This document shows positions 24,216 through 38,970 of a stretch of 64,000 nt of DNA, in pieces (position 1 is the stretch's first letter; every line of letters begins with the position of its first letter). This DNA comes from Membranipora membranacea (Eukaryota > Bryozoa > Gymnolaemata > Cheilostomatida > Membraniporidae), in contig OU612070.1 of NCBI GenBank assembly GCA_914767715.1, forward strand, positions 8,511,501 to 8,575,500, given 5' to 3'. Position numbers and translations under genes: made by a program. The notes under the pieces were generated by a model. It did no database searches and had not been told where the DNA came from. It saw only the letters and a list, made by a program, of their open reading frames with translations.

Positions 24216-24810
24216 ATGTACTAATATTACGTTTAATGATTTATCGTCATTTTAATTGGTTGCTATGAAATACAGCAAGTTCATAAAAATAAAGGTGATA
24301 TTCACTATTTATAATTGGCATGAAGCAAGGAGTCTTTACTCCTTGTGCTATATTTCTGTTTTTATAAAGATGCAGAAGCAAGTTGCTTCATTTGATAATA
24401 CTTGCTTGCTATTAGTTGGTGGAACTAAAGACCCACTATGCTATTAATAATTGACTAACTTATAATCAGGCTTGCCTCTTAGCGCATATGTGTGGGTTCA
24501 GTCTATTTCAGATCATGAAACAGTCCCCTTTCGTAGCCGTAGAATGGGTACCGTGTTGTTCCAACATCATGCAAGCTGAGTTACTTTACTTTCACTTTTT
24601 GAACTAGAGACTGGTTTAACAATATTTTGTTGAGTAAAGTGGTTGATAGATATATCTATGAAATCTTCCAATGCGTTGTGCAATGGCAAACCACACCGTT
24701 TGGCATGCTAATGATGCGTCTATCGACAGACCAATAAATTAGTGTTGTAGACCAGCATCTTTACCCACGTCTCTGTCATTGGCCAGTCTGGTACCATAGA
24801 GCACAATTGT

Positions 24811-25023
24811 TTGGTCTTTGCTTCTAACTCATTGCGCATTGGTCTGTTGCTGAGCAGTTGGTTTGTGTGGTCAACGGAGCCACACCCACACATGGCCTGG
24901 GAAGACAATTCCATGCATTTTGTAGCTCTGTCCAATAACACCTTTATGAAAGTATTACTCAGTTACAATGTTGATGCACAATTGCCAAATAACCTACATC
25001 AATACAGGACAATACAGGAGTAG
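24811..25023 (+). pseudogene. Frameshifted copy (D) of the 60-residue ORF
   Basis: Aligns with the family through LSYNVD, then loses the frame and continues to an unrelated 70-residue end. Confidence 0.25.
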
Positions 25024-25671
25024 AGAATTACAGGGTGGTATTAAGGGAGGCTCGTGGTTCTTACCAAAATTCTGTGGCCAGCTGTCACTTGGTCTGAGCC
25101 AGGTCCGATGTCTTTGCACATCAGTACATCTTAGTCTATGCTCTAAAACAGACGCACATATCAGGAGGGGCCTCATCAATCAGACAGCGCCAACATCTAG
25201 AAAAACATTAGAATAAAATTGTTATGTTACAGGAATCAAACGAATGCAATTTCTTCATCAAATATCCATACCTCCAAACAGGCGTGTTGTAACCTGGAAA
25301 ATCACTTGAATTCAAATTATTATCCCTGGGTGGGCTGCCCCTAAAGAGAGACGCAAGTTGCCCGAAATCCTCGTACTGAGAGTGTGATACATCCTAGTAG
25401 ACTAGAATGCATCCTAGAGGTGAAGCCATGTGGGACATCCTAAACGTGAGTGTGTAGCAAGCTGCCAGAATCTGAAACAGGCACTAACCGCCCATCGGCA
25501 GTGACACTTCAATCTAAGGGAAATACATGGACAAGAATAAATCCCTGTCGAGCAGCACCTACAAACACAAACAGGATAAAGTGAAAGCATGAATTAACAT
25601 ATACAGAGATTAATTATTGAATTTTTGCTAGGATAGTTCTCAATAAAGCATCAGCTATGTGGTGGAGTAAT

Positions 25672-27045
25672 ATTTTAGTAAACAATTGATTGGAATTTCA
25701 TGACAAACATTATAATATTATTGTTCTGCACTTGTATGAACAAAGAGGCAACTATGACAAGTTGTTGATATAAATCTTTCATTGTATAATTCTATTAGCA
25801 ATACTTCTTGTTTGACTAAAATATGTTTTAAATAAGAGAGGAGTGACAGATAGTAGACACAAAACATGACATAATGTGACAGTGGGCACTGTCTTCGGCT
25901 ATCATTTGAGACTGAAAAGAGCATAATAGATAACCATATAAACACCCTCAAATGACATGTCCTACTTAGATCAAGTTTGATTCATTTTTCATGGTAGTTA
26001 GGTGTTATATCAGATGCATATTTTTAGCCGTTTACAAGTTGTAGTAGCAGCAGTATTTTTTTTAGTATGGTCACTTCAAGCTGATATATGATGGTTGCAC
26101 ACTTATTTTAAATCAAATATGCTTTTTATGGCCTCATTTGGTAAAATCAATTTACTCTAAAATAAAGCAAATTGTATTCAAATATAATCTAAGGCTTTTA
26201 AGGCATATAAAAACATATAACTTGTTGATGCCATAAATATATTTACGGTATACAAAGGTTATCAATGTAATTAAGATGAAAGTTTGCCCTAATGTTATTT
26301 ATAATTTAAATACACCCATTTTTGTACTGCTCCATAAAAAACTTTACCCATTTTACAATAATACCTTCGAAACGCTGATCTTAACAAGTAAGAAATATCG
26401 CTCTTATTTTACATTTGCTTAGCTACAATTCCTTTTCCAATGGACAATACCAGAGAACACATTGGCGAGCCTTCTCCTTATGTGAGGCTTTTAGAACTCC
26501 CGAATCAGTGATAATCATGCGCAACCCAGTTAATAGTTAGGTGTTGTCTACTTTATGTCAAGGTGGAGACAATTCAACCTTTTTATTTTCTTATCTTGAT
26601 CCATGGTACATAGATATTTCATCGATTCATGGAATGTACATTCATTCTTTCGACTCAAGCTTCACAAAATGTCTCTGCTAAATTGCTGGCAATCAGCAGT
26701 TTCACCTGAATGTTTCCAATCTCCTACTGGAAACATGGAACCCAACCTCAAATTGGACCCATGTCAATTACTACACTGACACAAAAACTCTTACACATGA
26801 AAATCTTACTGATTTCGGATGAGTTTTTTCGATTTGAACGACAAAGTATAAAATAATAGTCTTTTCCTTAATTGTGGTGAGTTTCATTGTATCTGCTCCA
26901 GAGGTTGTGCTTTATCTACAATCGTAACTGAGGTAGGGGCATCTGTTTGATAAATAAAATAGAGTATAAAAAGAGTTATAATTGTGTTATATTCATATAA
27001 AAATAAAGAGTCCTACCCATGCTCTTCTTTGCTTTTCACATTGTA
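25672..27045. repeat. Optional block S1 in monomer D
   Basis: Full-length copy, except that the internal hairpin is precisely missing at 25,990/25,991. Confidence 0.55.
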
Positions 27046-29389
27046 TATGGTTGGTAACGCTTCACACATGCTATTATTTAATTTGATATTGATTTCAAGC
27101 TATCATAGCACAGTCAGGCGAAAGAAGTGTAAAAAATATAATAAGCACACCTTCAACTGCTTTTACTACACAAATGTGGTTGAAGATAGGACTGTGATTC
27201 AGCCATTGCTTCTATTTTTTTCCAAAATACTTTTTGAAAAAGTGATATGAAGCACTGGATATGAGTTTCTTTTATTTTATACACACATGCATTTACCATA
27301 AACACACAACTGAAGCTTTTTGGAAAAAAAAACTGCTTCTACAACTTAGGACTTGGGCAAGAACATATTCTCTTCAAAGCCGTTTCGTCACATTATTAAT
27401 TTTTTAATGTATATGAATCAATGCATGACAGAACAAATTAACAAAAAAATCCTTTGAACTTGATCTCCATTTTTTTTGGACTACTGAATATCGCCAATAT
27501 TTACACAGTTATGTTTAATGTCGTTTTCAGGAGTTTTACTAGTCATGCGATGGAAAGGCAATGATTCTCAGCATTAGCAATCCGGCAGGTTATTCATGTT
27601 CCTAAAACCTACAAAAAATGAGAGGTTGTGAAATTTTGTAGCCTCAGATACACATTGGGTGAACACAGCACATAATCATGTACACAACTGTCCCTAATGA
27701 CCTAGTGCGTAACTAGGAAGTCACACTAACAAGCCATTCGCCGTTCGATCCTCAATACTATTCGCCAGACATCTTTCAAGTTTATCTAGAAAAAAGAAAT
27801 ACACTGAATCAGACATGTTGACTGATTCCGAACAGAATGCTGGCACTTGGTGAGTGTTGGAGGGTCGTAAATTTTATGAATGAGAGGAAGAGGAGCCATG
27901 GGTGGCCACAAGACTGCCAATGAAGTCATGCCATGCTGGAATATGCTGCTTGGGCAGTCTATTCTTTTGCCCATTGATTGAAAAAAGAACGAAAATAACG
28001 ATATAACATATTCAATGGATAGGCCAAAAATTCTCAAACTCATGTTACACTCATAATTGTTAATTGAATGTTGTTGAAATAGAAAGGCATTGGATTATGT
28101 TATTTAAGTGTTTCTTATGCAGTTTCACCTGAATTTCAAGATTACATATAAAGCGAACCTGTATCAGATTTAATGTATTTGATAAAAAGACATATTTACA
28201 AAATCTCAACAGCCCTAAAATGGAACCAAGTCAGTTACTTTTTGTTTCTAACCTGAAACACCAGAACTCTCTTATGAAAAAAGAAATATTATCTATCACG
28301 CATCCCATTAGAGGATGATAGCGAACACGATCTTATAAGCTGGACAGAATATACATGAAATGGATCAGCAAGTATTCCATTCCCAGCAAAACATGGTGGT
28401 GTCACGCAGGGCATCCGACCTAAAATGCCCCTTTGCCTCAGCGGTATAAGTTCGTAGACCCGTACTGTTACCAGAAAAAGAAATCAAGCAACATCAGGGG
28501 TTTTCTCCCATCGCAATCACAGGGTATCAAGACTATCAATGGCCGTAAGCTTTTTTATGCATGAAATGGATAATCACATTTAATTATGGTTGTAATCAAA
28601 TTTCTCATGATAGCCATAGATAGTCCGGAAGATATCACATATCACTGATCTTGTCCCAGGAAACCTCGAATCACAGCAAATCACAATCAATACACTGAAT
28701 AGTCCTAATCAAGTTTTGATATGAGTAAGTGACATGCCGGATGCAACATTGCCCAATTTCCTGATAAATTAGTATTGCACTCCCTGTTCAAAGCGATGTC
28801 ACCAAAGCTTTAGAAAGACAGGAATTACCTTTTTTTGCTATCCGTAAAATTAATGCATGACAGAACAAAAAAATTCTGAAGTTAATGTCCATTATTTGAT
28901 GGGAAACTGAATATCACCAACATATTGTTATCATTTTTAGGAGCTTAATTAGTCTGCAATGACATGATAAAGTGAACAATATTTCGCTCCATTAGCAATT
29001 CGGCAGGTCCAGTTCCTGAAGATATCCTTAAGCCTACAAAAAGTGAAGTTATTAAATGTTTTAGCCCCAGAAGCATACAAGGTGAACACAGCATATGGAC
29101 ATGATCAGAACTGTCCCTCATGAGCTAGTGCGTAACTAGGCAATCCTGCTAACAGGCTACTTACCAATGATTGATTCTTTATTTGTCACACAATGTTTAA
29201 CAAAAAATTGGGGAGATAAAACTTAGATTGCCACTTTGTGAAGAAATAGAAAAAAATAAGAGGATGATACTAAAAAAAAAAGTCTACAATGAAAGCAGTT
29301 TGCTACTCAAGATCTACCTTAAGGAACCAGCTATCACAGTATTGATAACATTGATATAGGGTCTAATAAAACTGTTACAGAACGGAAAA

Positions 29390-29840
29390 GCTGGCAAAGT
29401 ATATGCTAAGAAGCAACATAGACGGCAAAGTGTTTTAAAATATACATGCATTGTCTGCATTTTGACTCAACTGATGTGGCTTGTTTATATTTTAGAAAAT
29501 CATGGTTCGGAATCAATGTGTACTTCTAGGTAAAAAACATCATCTGCTTTTATCAATATAGTTGAGGAAAAACAGGTTGATCACGGCTTGTGGTAAAAAT
29601 CGTTTCATGTGTCTTGGTTGGAGTCAGTAAAAGATCGCTATTATCACAAAGTATGCAAATTCTATTAACTTCTTCTTGGTATAACATAAAATCACTATAA
29701 GACTGAATATTTCCTATAATAACCGTGTCATCGGCATATTTTTGCACCGTGACACTTGAGGTAGCAGAAGTGATAATATCAGTATATATCGAGAAAAGCA
29801 GTGGTGACAAAACTGTACCCTGAGGAGTATTTAGTATATT
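29390..29840 (-). pseudogene. Decayed RT piece, copy E
   Basis: Same 85-codon open stretch (29,810-29,553) with YADD. A short deletion near 29,548 distinguishes it from copy B. Confidence 0.65.
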
Positions 29841-30481
29841 GAGTGCGGTCAGTTAAAAAAACTTGAAAACCATGATGTGACAATAGTACCTAAACATTGT
29901 TTGATGTACAGAGAGTTGGCTCCATTATTTTCATTTTTTTAATTCATTCGATTACTAAATGAATTCGGGTGATTGCCAGACTGTAAACACTTTTCTTTCA
30001 AATTTTCTCAAGGAATATCAATACACTTATCAATCATGCTGTCTAATTCCGAGCAGAATGCTGGCACTAGATATGGGAGGGAGGCTTTTAATATTGTTGA
30101 ATTACAAAAGTGGCAATGAAGTCGTCATGACTCAATTTTATTTTTGTTCTATTGTTTGTCAGAAAGATGTGTGAAACACAGAGAAATTCCGGCCCAGACA
30201 AATGAGATTGAGTCAGCGTTCCTAAGGAAATTTAAGCCTTTCTTTGAATTGATTTGCTCTCGCACAGATCGGCTGTTGAAAAAGCTGCCAAATTTTGCGG
30301 CCAACTTTTTGCATTGTGAAATAAGACGATACCTCTTTTTGTCCATTATTAATAATGATTTGTCAATATTATCATGGATAATTAACTTTAATCAATGCCT
30401 GAGTCACCATAGCAATGTCACGCTGCTAGATATCTGTAGCCGTGTGACAAGGCTAGAGTCGCCAGATGCAAACTAGCTGTG

Positions 30482-30941
30482 TATATAAATACTGGGTCAA
30501 GTCCATAGATACCATACATTTCCTGAACAGCCATTGAAAACAGACACCAACCAGTAACAGACAGTAGTAGAACTCAACATTTCCATTCATCATTCAAGGT
30601 AAGAGCTAGAAAACTAATTCACATAAACATGTTGAAGAGATGCAAAGCTCTATTAATCTTGCCAACACTGCATAGTGTCCATAAAATACAGAACTACGAA
30701 ATATAACAATCTGTTTTCTTTACATTCTTTTAGAAATGGGATGGCCTATTATTATTCCCATCTTTTGGTAAAAATGATGGAACCTGACCGAGGCTGTATA
30801 AGACAAAACAATAAAAACAAGGACCAACGAATGACTGTTCAATGGCTCATATATATCTGCTGAACACTTCAAAGACAGAACATCTTCTATTCATTTTCTC
30901 TTGTATGTCAATAGAGATGCATTTTACCAAGTCTGAATAAA
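30482..30941 (+). other. Putative spliced mini-gene, copy E
   Basis: TATATAAAT at 30,482-30,490, exon 1 about 30,512-30,598, intron 30,599-30,733, exon 2 from 30,734, AATAAA at 30,936-30,941. Nearly identical to copy B, its higher-order partner. Confidence 0.5.
30741..30863 (+). CDS. 40-residue ORF in exon 2 of mini-gene E
   Basis: Appears identical to the copy B ORF, as expected for its higher-order partner. Confidence 0.25.
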   Translation: MAYYYSHLLVKMMEPDRGCIRQNNKNKDQRMTVQWLIYIC

Positions 30942-31234
30942 ATGTATTAATATTTTGTTTGATGATTTATTGTCATTTTAAATGGTTGCAATGAAATACA
31001 GCAAGTAACTAAAAATAAAGGTGATATTCACTATTTATAGTTGGCATGAAGCAAGGAGTCTTTACTCCTTGTGCTATATTTCTGTTTTTATATAGATGCA
31101 GAAGAAAGTTGCTACATTTGATAATACTTGCTTGCTATTAGTTGGTGGAACTAAAGACCCACTATGATATTGGTAACCAACTAACTTATAATCAGGCTGC
31201 CATCGGCCAGTCTGGTACCATAGATCACAACTGA

Positions 31235-31417
31235 TTGGTCATTGCTTCTTATTCATTGCGCGTTGATCTGTTACTGAGCAGTTGGTTTGTGTGGTCAACG
31301 GAGCCACGACCACACATGGCCTGGGAAGACAATTCCATGAATTATGTAGCTCTGTCCAATAACACCTTTATGAAAGTATTTCTCAGTTACAATGTCGATG
31401 GCACAATTGTCAAATAA
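31235..31417 (+). CDS. 60-residue secretory-like ORF, copy E
   Basis: Differs from copy B by a single residue near the end. About 300 bp that precede it in copy B are deleted here. Confidence 0.18.
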   Translation: MVIASYSLRVDLLLSSWFVWSTEPRPHMAWEDNSMNYVALSNNTFMKVFLSYNVDGTIVK

Positions 31418-32111
31418 CCTACATCAGTACAGGACAATACAGGAGTAGAGAATTGCAGGGTGGTATCAAGGCGGGCTAGTGGTTCTTCCCAAAATTCTGT
31501 GGCCAGCTGTCACTTGGTCTGAGGCAGGTCTGATGTCTTTGCACACCAGTGCATCTTAGTCTGTGCTCTAAAAAAGACTCACATATCAGGAAGGGCCTCA
31601 CCAATCAGACAGCGCCAACATCTAAAAAAGCATTGTAATGGAATGTTTATTTTACAGGAATCAAACGAATGTAATTTCTTCATCAAATATCCATATCTAC
31701 AAACAGGCGTGTTGTAACCTTGAAAATCACTTGAATTAAAATTAAAATCCCTGTTTATGACAAAACAGAGGGTTGGCTGCTCCTAAAGAGAGACCCAAGT
31801 TGCCCAAAATCCTCATACTGAGAGTGTGATACACCCTAGTAGACTAAAATGCATCCTAGAGATGAAGCCATGTGGGACATCCTAAATGTGAGTGTGCAGC
31901 AAGCTGCCAGAATCTGAAACAGGCACTAATCGCCCATCGGCAGTGACACTTTGATCTAAGGAAAATACATTGACAAGAATAAATCCCTGTCGAGCAGTAC
32001 CTACAAACACAAACAGGATAATGTGAAAGCATGAATTAACATATACAGAGATTAATTATTGAATTTTTGCTAGGATATTTCTCAACAAAGCATCCGCTTT
32101 TCACATTATAT

Positions 32112-32165
32112 ATGGTTGGTCACGCTTCAAACATTCTAACTGCTCGGCCATTCCAGCCAGCTGAA
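32112..32165 (-). ncRNA. tRNA-like 5' half, monomer E
   Basis: Same fragment as in monomer B, with one change at its outer edge. Confidence 0.33.
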
Positions 32166-34865
32166 GCTTACTGATTTAAATTGGAAATGAATGGGTAAAA
32201 TAAGCTTTTATTTAATTTGTTATTGACTTCAAGCCTTTATAGCACAGTCAGGCAAAAGAAGTGTAAAAAATATAATAAGCGCATCTTCAACTGCTTTTAC
32301 TACACATATGTGGTTGAAGATAGGACTGTGATTCAGCCAATTCTTCTATTTTTTGCCAAAACACTTCTTGATAAAGTGATATGAAGCACTGGATATGAGT
32401 TTTCCATTGTTCCTAGCTGTCGAGTCAGTTGTGGTAGAACTTGGTAGTTTTATAGTCATGAGAGTAAAAATGTAAAAGGTCACAGTTTTCCCCCAACCCG
32501 TTACCATCAGACCATACATTACTGTAAACGTAACATCACCTTCAAGGTGGCAGTGCTGACAGTGATACAGAGACAGAGATTCTCAAACTCACGTTACACT
32601 CGTAATTGTAAATTGAATGTTGTTGAAATAGAAAGGCATCGGATTATGTTATTTAAGTGTTTCTTATGCAGCAATACCTGAATTTCAAGATTACATATGA
32701 AGCGAACCTGTATCAGATTCAATGTATTTGATAAAAAGACATATTTACCAAATCTCAATACCCCTAAAATGGAACCAAGTCAGTTACTTTTTGTTTCTAG
32801 CCTGAAACACCACATCTCTCTTATAAAAAAAGAAATATTATCTATCACGCACCCCATTAGAGGATGATAACGAACACGATTTTATAAGCTGGACAGAATA
32901 TACATGAAACGGATCAGCAAGTGTTCCATTCCTAGCAAAACATGGTGGTGTCACGCAGGGCATCCGACCTAAAACGCTCCTGTGCCTTATTGGTATAAGT
33001 TCGTAGACCCGTACTATTACCAGAAAAAAAACAAAAAAAAACAAGCAACATCATGGTTTTTCTCCCATTGCAATCACAGGGTATCAGGACTATCAATGGC
33101 TGGGAGCTTTTTTATGCATGAAATGGATATCCTCATTTAATTATGGTTATAATCAAATTTCTCATGATAGGCATAGATAGTCCAGAAGATATCACATATC
33201 ACTGATCCTGGCCCAGGAAACCTCGAATCACAGCAAATGACAATCAATACACTGAATAGTCATAATCAATTTTTGATATAAGAAAGTGACATGCCGGATT
33301 CAACATTGTCAGATTTGCAAAAAGCCCATTTCCTGATAAATTAGTATTGCACTCTCTGTTCAAAGCGATGTCACCAACGCTTCAGGAAGACGGGAATTGC
33401 CTTTTTTTATCTATTAGTAAAATTGATGCTTGACAAAACAACTAGATAAAAAAATTTCAGAAGTTTACGTCCCTTATTTGTTTGGAAACTGAATATCACC
33501 AACATTTATTCAGATATTGTTATCATTTTGAGGAGTCACGCAATATCATGATTAAGTGCAATGTTTCACTCCATTAGCAATTTGGCAGGTCCAGTTCCTG
33601 AAGATATCCTCAAGCCTACAAAAATGAGATTATTAAATGTTTTAGCCTCAGAAGCATACAAGGTGAACACAGCACATGGACATGATCAGAACTGTCCCTA
33701 ATGAGCTAGTGTGTAAATAGGCAATTCTGCTAACAAGCTACTTACCAATGGTACCTAAACATTGTTTGATGTATAGAGAGTTGGCTCGATTATTTTATTT
33801 TTTTATTTTATTCAATTGCTAAATGAATTTGGGTGGTTGCCAGACTGTAAAAAATTTTCCTTCAAATTTTCTCAAGGAAGATCAATACACTCATCAATCG
33901 TGTTGTCTAATTTCGAGCAGAATTCTGGCACTGGGTATGTGAGGGAGGCTCTTAATATTGCTGAATTACAACAACGATGGCAATGAAGTCACGGTATGCA
34001 GGGACGTGCTACATGGACTCATATTCTCCCATCAATAGGAAATAGGAAACGAGAAAACTAGATACAGTATAAATGGAAATTTTACATTGTTTTCAACTGT
34101 CAAAGTAGCTGATTTATAATCTTTGTGGTATCTTTTGTGAGCTTGTTGTTGGGGTAGTGCTTGGTCTTTTAATGTTTATAATCATATGAGTCAGTCTCCA
34201 TTCCAGCCATTGCCTTCAAACCGCAGTAAATTAATTATTAAATGAAATTAAATTGGCTTTTTATATAAAGATTGGTGCATGACAGAACGAGTTGACAAAA
34301 AACTACCTGCACTTGATGTTTATAATTTTTTAGCGACTGGTTATCACCAACATATACAAAGATATTGATTGTCATTTTGATGAATTCAAATAGTCATGCA
34401 ATGTCATTTTAGAAACGCAATGTCCATTGGCAATTTAGCAGGTTTAGTTGCTGAAGATATATATGTTCCTACGAAAAAAGAGATTGTGAAATATTTGTAG
34501 ACTCAGAAACCCAAAGGGTGAACACAGCACACGGAAATGATCAGGACACTCCCTTATGGTCTAGTTAGTAGCTAGGTTACCATTCTATGGTTCCTAAACA
34601 TTGTTTGATGTATAGACTGTTGCCGCGATTATTTTCCTCTTTTTCTCCCTTTGATTGGCTAGACGAGTTTTGGGTGACTGCCAGACTTTAAAAAAAATCC
34701 TTTTAAAATTCCACCTATGTTGAATAATTTGTGTGTTAGTTGATCAATTTTAATGATCATGATAATTAACTTTAATCAATGACTGAGTCATCATAGCATT
34801 GTCACGCCGCTAGATTTCTGTGGCCGCGTGCTGAGGCTAGAGTCGCCAGATACAAACTAGCTGTG

Positions 34866-35322
34866 TATATAAATACTGGGACACGTCGATAGATACCATA
34901 CATTTCCTGAACAGCCATTGGAAACAGACACCAACCAGTAACAGACAGTAGTAGAACTCATATTCTCCATTGATCATTCAAGATAAGAGCTAGAAATTTA
35001 AATCACATAAACATGTTGAAGTGCTGTAAATCCCTATCAATTTGGCAAACACTGCATAGTATCCATAAAATACAGACCTACAAAATGTAATACTTTGTTT
35101 TTTCCTTCTTTTAGAAAAACCATGGCCTGTTTTTATTCCCTTCTATTGGTAATAATGATGGAACCTGACCGAGGCTGTATAAGACCGAACAATAAAGAAA
35201 AGGACCAACGAATGACTCTACATTGACTTCTATATATCTGCTGAAAACTTGAAAGAGAGAATATCTTCTATTCATTTTCTCTAGTATGCCAATAGACGTG
35301 CATTTTACCAAATCTGAATAAA
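34866..35322 (+). pseudogene. Mini-gene copy F with mutated splice donor
   Basis: TATATAAAT at 34,866-34,874 and AATAAA at 35,317-35,322 are kept. The donor that reads CAAG|GTAAGA elsewhere is CAAG|ATAAGA here (about 34,978-34,987), so normal splicing should fail. The exon 2 ORF is also shortened by a TGG-to-TGA type change. Probably a dead copy. Confidence 0.5.
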
Positions 35323-36290
35323 ATGTACTAATATTTTGTTTAATTATTTATTGTCATTTTAATTGGTTGCAATGAAATACAGCAGGTAACTAACAATAAT
35401 TGATATTTAATATTTATAAATTGCACAAAACAAGGAGATTTTACTCCTGGCATGAAGTGTACTTTCTATTTCTAAATTGACGCAGTAGAAATTTGTTTCA
35501 ATTGATAATATTGGCTTGCTATTAGTTGGTGGCGTTGAAGACCCACTATTTGTTAAAAATTGATTAACTAACTTATAACCAGGCTTGTTTATAGCACATA
35601 TGTGGGAAAATTTTTAGGTTAAATTTATTTCAAATCAAGAAGCACAGCTCTCCTTTTATAGCAGCAGAACGGCTGACGTAATGTTGCATCAGCATGTCAA
35701 TTGATATATTATCCCTTCACTTTTTGAAATAGAGAAGGGTTGACAGTATTTTTCTGTGTAAAGCTCTTGCCAGACAGAGCTAGGAAATCTTCCAACGCAT
35801 TGTGCAATCGCAAACCACAAGGCTGGCGTGCAAATGATACATCTATTGACAGACCAGCAAATTGGTGTTGTGGCTCCTACGCCTACGCCTGACATTGGCC
35901 AGTCTGGTACCAAAGAGCACATTTTATCGGTCATTGCTCCTTGCTCATTGCTCAATGGTCAGTTACTGAGCGTCTATCAATCACAAGGTATGGAGAGTTG
36001 GTGTGTGTAGCAAACGGAGCCACACCAACACATGGCCTGGGAAGACAATTCCATGCATGCTCTGTCTGGTAACACCTTTCTGACAGTTACAATGTTGGTG
36101 GCATAATTGCCACATAACCTACATCAATGCAGAACCATATGGGAGTAAAAAATTGCAGGGTGATATTCAAGGAGGCTAGTGGCTGAGGCCAGCTGTCACT
36201 TGGTCTGAGGCAGGTCAGAAAGCTTTGCACATCAGTAGATCTTAGTCTGTGCTCTAAAACAGACTCACATATCGGGAAGGGGCTTCACAA

Positions 36291-37590
36291 ATCTGGAGCA
36301 GATACAATGAAACTCACCACAATTAAGGAAAAGACTATTATTTTATACTTTGTCGTTCAAATCGAAAAAACTCATCCGAAATCAGTGAGATTTTCATGTG
36401 TAAGAGTTTTTGTGTCAGTGTAGTAATTGACATGGGTCCAATTTGAGGTTGGGTTCCATGTTCCAAGTAGGAGATTGGAAACAATCAGGTGAAACTGCTG
36501 ATTGCCAGCAAATTAGCAGAGACATTTTGTGAAGCTTGAGTCGAAAGAATTAATGTACATTCCATGAATCGATGAAATATCTATGTACCATGGATCAACA
36601 TAAGAAAATAAAAAGGTTGAATTGTCTCCACCTTGACATTAAGTAGACAACTCCTAACTATTAACTGGGTTGCAAGTGAGTATCACTGATTCGGGAGTCA
36701 TAAGCATCACATAAGGAGAAGGCTCGCCAATGTGTTCTCTGGTATTGTCCATTGGAAAATGAATTGTAGCTAAGCAAATGTAAAATAATAGCGATATTTC
36801 TTACTTGTTAAGATCAGCGTTTCAAAGGTATTATTGTAAAATGGGTAAAGTTTTTTATGGAGCAGTACAAAAATGGGTCTATTTAAATTATAAATAAGAT
36901 TAGGGCAAACTTTCATCTTAATTACATTTATGACCTTTGTATACCGTGAATATATATATTTCAACAACAAATTATATGTTTTTATATGCCTTTGAAAGCC
37001 TTAGATTATGTTTGAATACAGTTTGCTTTATTTTAGGGTAAATCAATTTTACCAAATGAGGACATAAAAAGTATATTTCATTTAAAATAAGTGTGCAACC
37101 ATCATATATCAGCTGAAAGTGACCATGCTGAAAAATTACTGCTGCTACTACAACGTGTAAACGGCTAAAAATATGCATCTGATATAGCACCTTATTACCA
37201 TTCGTATCATAGACCGCATTTGAGTTGCTCCCCTCTACTGACACGCCTTCGGCCTTTGTCAGTAGAGAGGGGGAGGGTAATTCCAATGGGGGCAAAATGA
37301 ATCAAACTTGACCTAAGTAGGACTTGTCATTTGAGGGAGTTTGTATGGTTATCTATTTTGCTCTTTTCACTCTCAAATGATAGCCGAAGACATTTCCCAC
37401 TGTCACATCATGTCATGTTGTGTCTTTACTATCTGTCACTCGTCTCTTATTTAAAACATATTTTAGTCAAACAAGAAGTATTGCAAATAGAATTATAGAA
37501 AGAAAGCTTCATATCAACAACTTTGTCAAAGTTGCCTCTTTTTTCTTTCAAATAAAGAGCAATAATATTTCTCAACCACATAGAGGATGC
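36291..37590. repeat. Optional block S1, inverted copy at the orientation switch
   Basis: The second orientation switch of the array lies at the inner end of this copy: its first bases match the 26,880-26,900 region inverted. Confidence 0.55.
37213..37291. repeat. G/C-rich hairpin in S1 (inverted copy)
   Basis: Reverse-complement copy. The outer terminal pairs on one side have drifted, while the inner stem and loop are kept. Confidence 0.55.
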
Positions 37591-38970
37591 TTTATTGAGA
37601 AAATCCTGCATTCACTTTAAACTGTTTGTGTTTGTAGGTTCTGCTCGACAGGGAATTATTCTCGTCCATGTATTTTTCCCTTTGTGCTTAGATCAAAGTG
37701 TCACTGCCAACGAGCGATTAGTGCCTGGTTCAGTTTTTGGCAGCTTGCTGCAAACTCACAATTAGAATGCCCCCATGGCCTAACCTCTATGATGCATTCT
37801 AGTCTACTGGAATGTATCACACTCTCAGTACGAGGACTTCGGGCAACTTTTGTCCCTCTTTAGGGGCAGCCCACCCTGTGTTTTGTCATAAACAGGGATT
37901 GTAACTTTATTTTCCAGGTTCCAACCCGCCTGTTTGTAAGTATTAATAATTGATGAAGTAATATCATTCATTTGGTTCCTGTAAAGTAAACATTTCATCA
38001 GAATTGTTTTTAGAAGTCGGCCCTGCTTTTGGAGCCCCTTCCCGATATGTGAGTCTGTTTTAGAGCACAGACTAAGATCTACTGATGTGCAAAGATTTCT
38101 GACCTGCCTCAGACCAAGTGACAGCTGGCCTCAGCCACTAGCCTCCCTGAATATCACCCTGCAATGTTTTACTCCCGTATGGTTCTGCATTGATGTAGGT
38201 TATGTGGCAATTGTGCCACCAACATTGTAACTGTCACAAAGGTGTTACCAGACAGAGCATGCATGGAATTGTCTTCCCAGGCCATGTGTTGCTGTGGCTC
38301 CATTGGCTACACACACCAACTCTCCATTCCTTGTGATAGATAGATGCTCAGTAACTGACCATTGAGCAATGAGCAAGAAGCAATGACCGATAAAATGTGC
38401 TCTTTGGTACCACACTGGCCAATGTCAGGCGTAGGCGTAGGAACCACAACACCAATTTGCTGGTCTGTCAATATATGCATCATTTGCATGCCCAGCCTTG
38501 TTGTTTGCAATTGCACAACGCCTTGGAAGATTTCGTAGCTCTGTCTGGCAACACCTTTACTCAGAAAAATATTGTTCAACCGTTCTCTATTTCAAAAAGT
38601 AAAGGGATAATATATCAACTGACATGCTGATGCATCAACGCGTCAGCCGTTCTGCTGCTATGAAAGGAGAGCTGTGTTTCATGATCTGAAATTGACTGAA
38701 CCCACACATATGCGCTAAGAGGCAAGCCTGATAATAAGTTAGTCAATTATTAATATCTTAGTGGGTCTTGAGTCCAACCAACTAATAGCAAGCAAGTATT
38801 ATCAAATGAAGCTACTTGCTTCTGCATCTATATAAAAACAGAAATATAGCACAAGGAGTGCTTCAGGCCAATTATAAAGAGTGAATATCACCTTTATTTT
38901 TAGTTACTTGCTGTATTTCATAGCAACCAATAAAAATGACGATAAATCATTAAACAAAATAATAGTACAT

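Larger units (their letters stand above)
5228..36290 (+). repeat. Array segment 2: six monomers (A-F) forming a duplicated trimer of about 16 kb
   Basis: Six head-to-tail monomers can be counted by the TATA landmark at 7,652, 14,492, 18,116, 23,757, 30,482 and 34,866. Monomers A, B and C correspond to D, E and F by shared private features. B and E are nearly identical over kilobases (compare 13,970-17,400 with 29,960-33,050). C and F share diverged versions of several blocks. Offsets are about 16.1 kb (A-D), 16.0 kb (B-E) and 16.75 kb (C-F), the differences being indels such as about 300 bp missing in E near 31,195. This is higher-order repeat organisation. Orientation flips near 36,290, where sequence like 26,880 resumes inverted. 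Confidence 0.85.
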
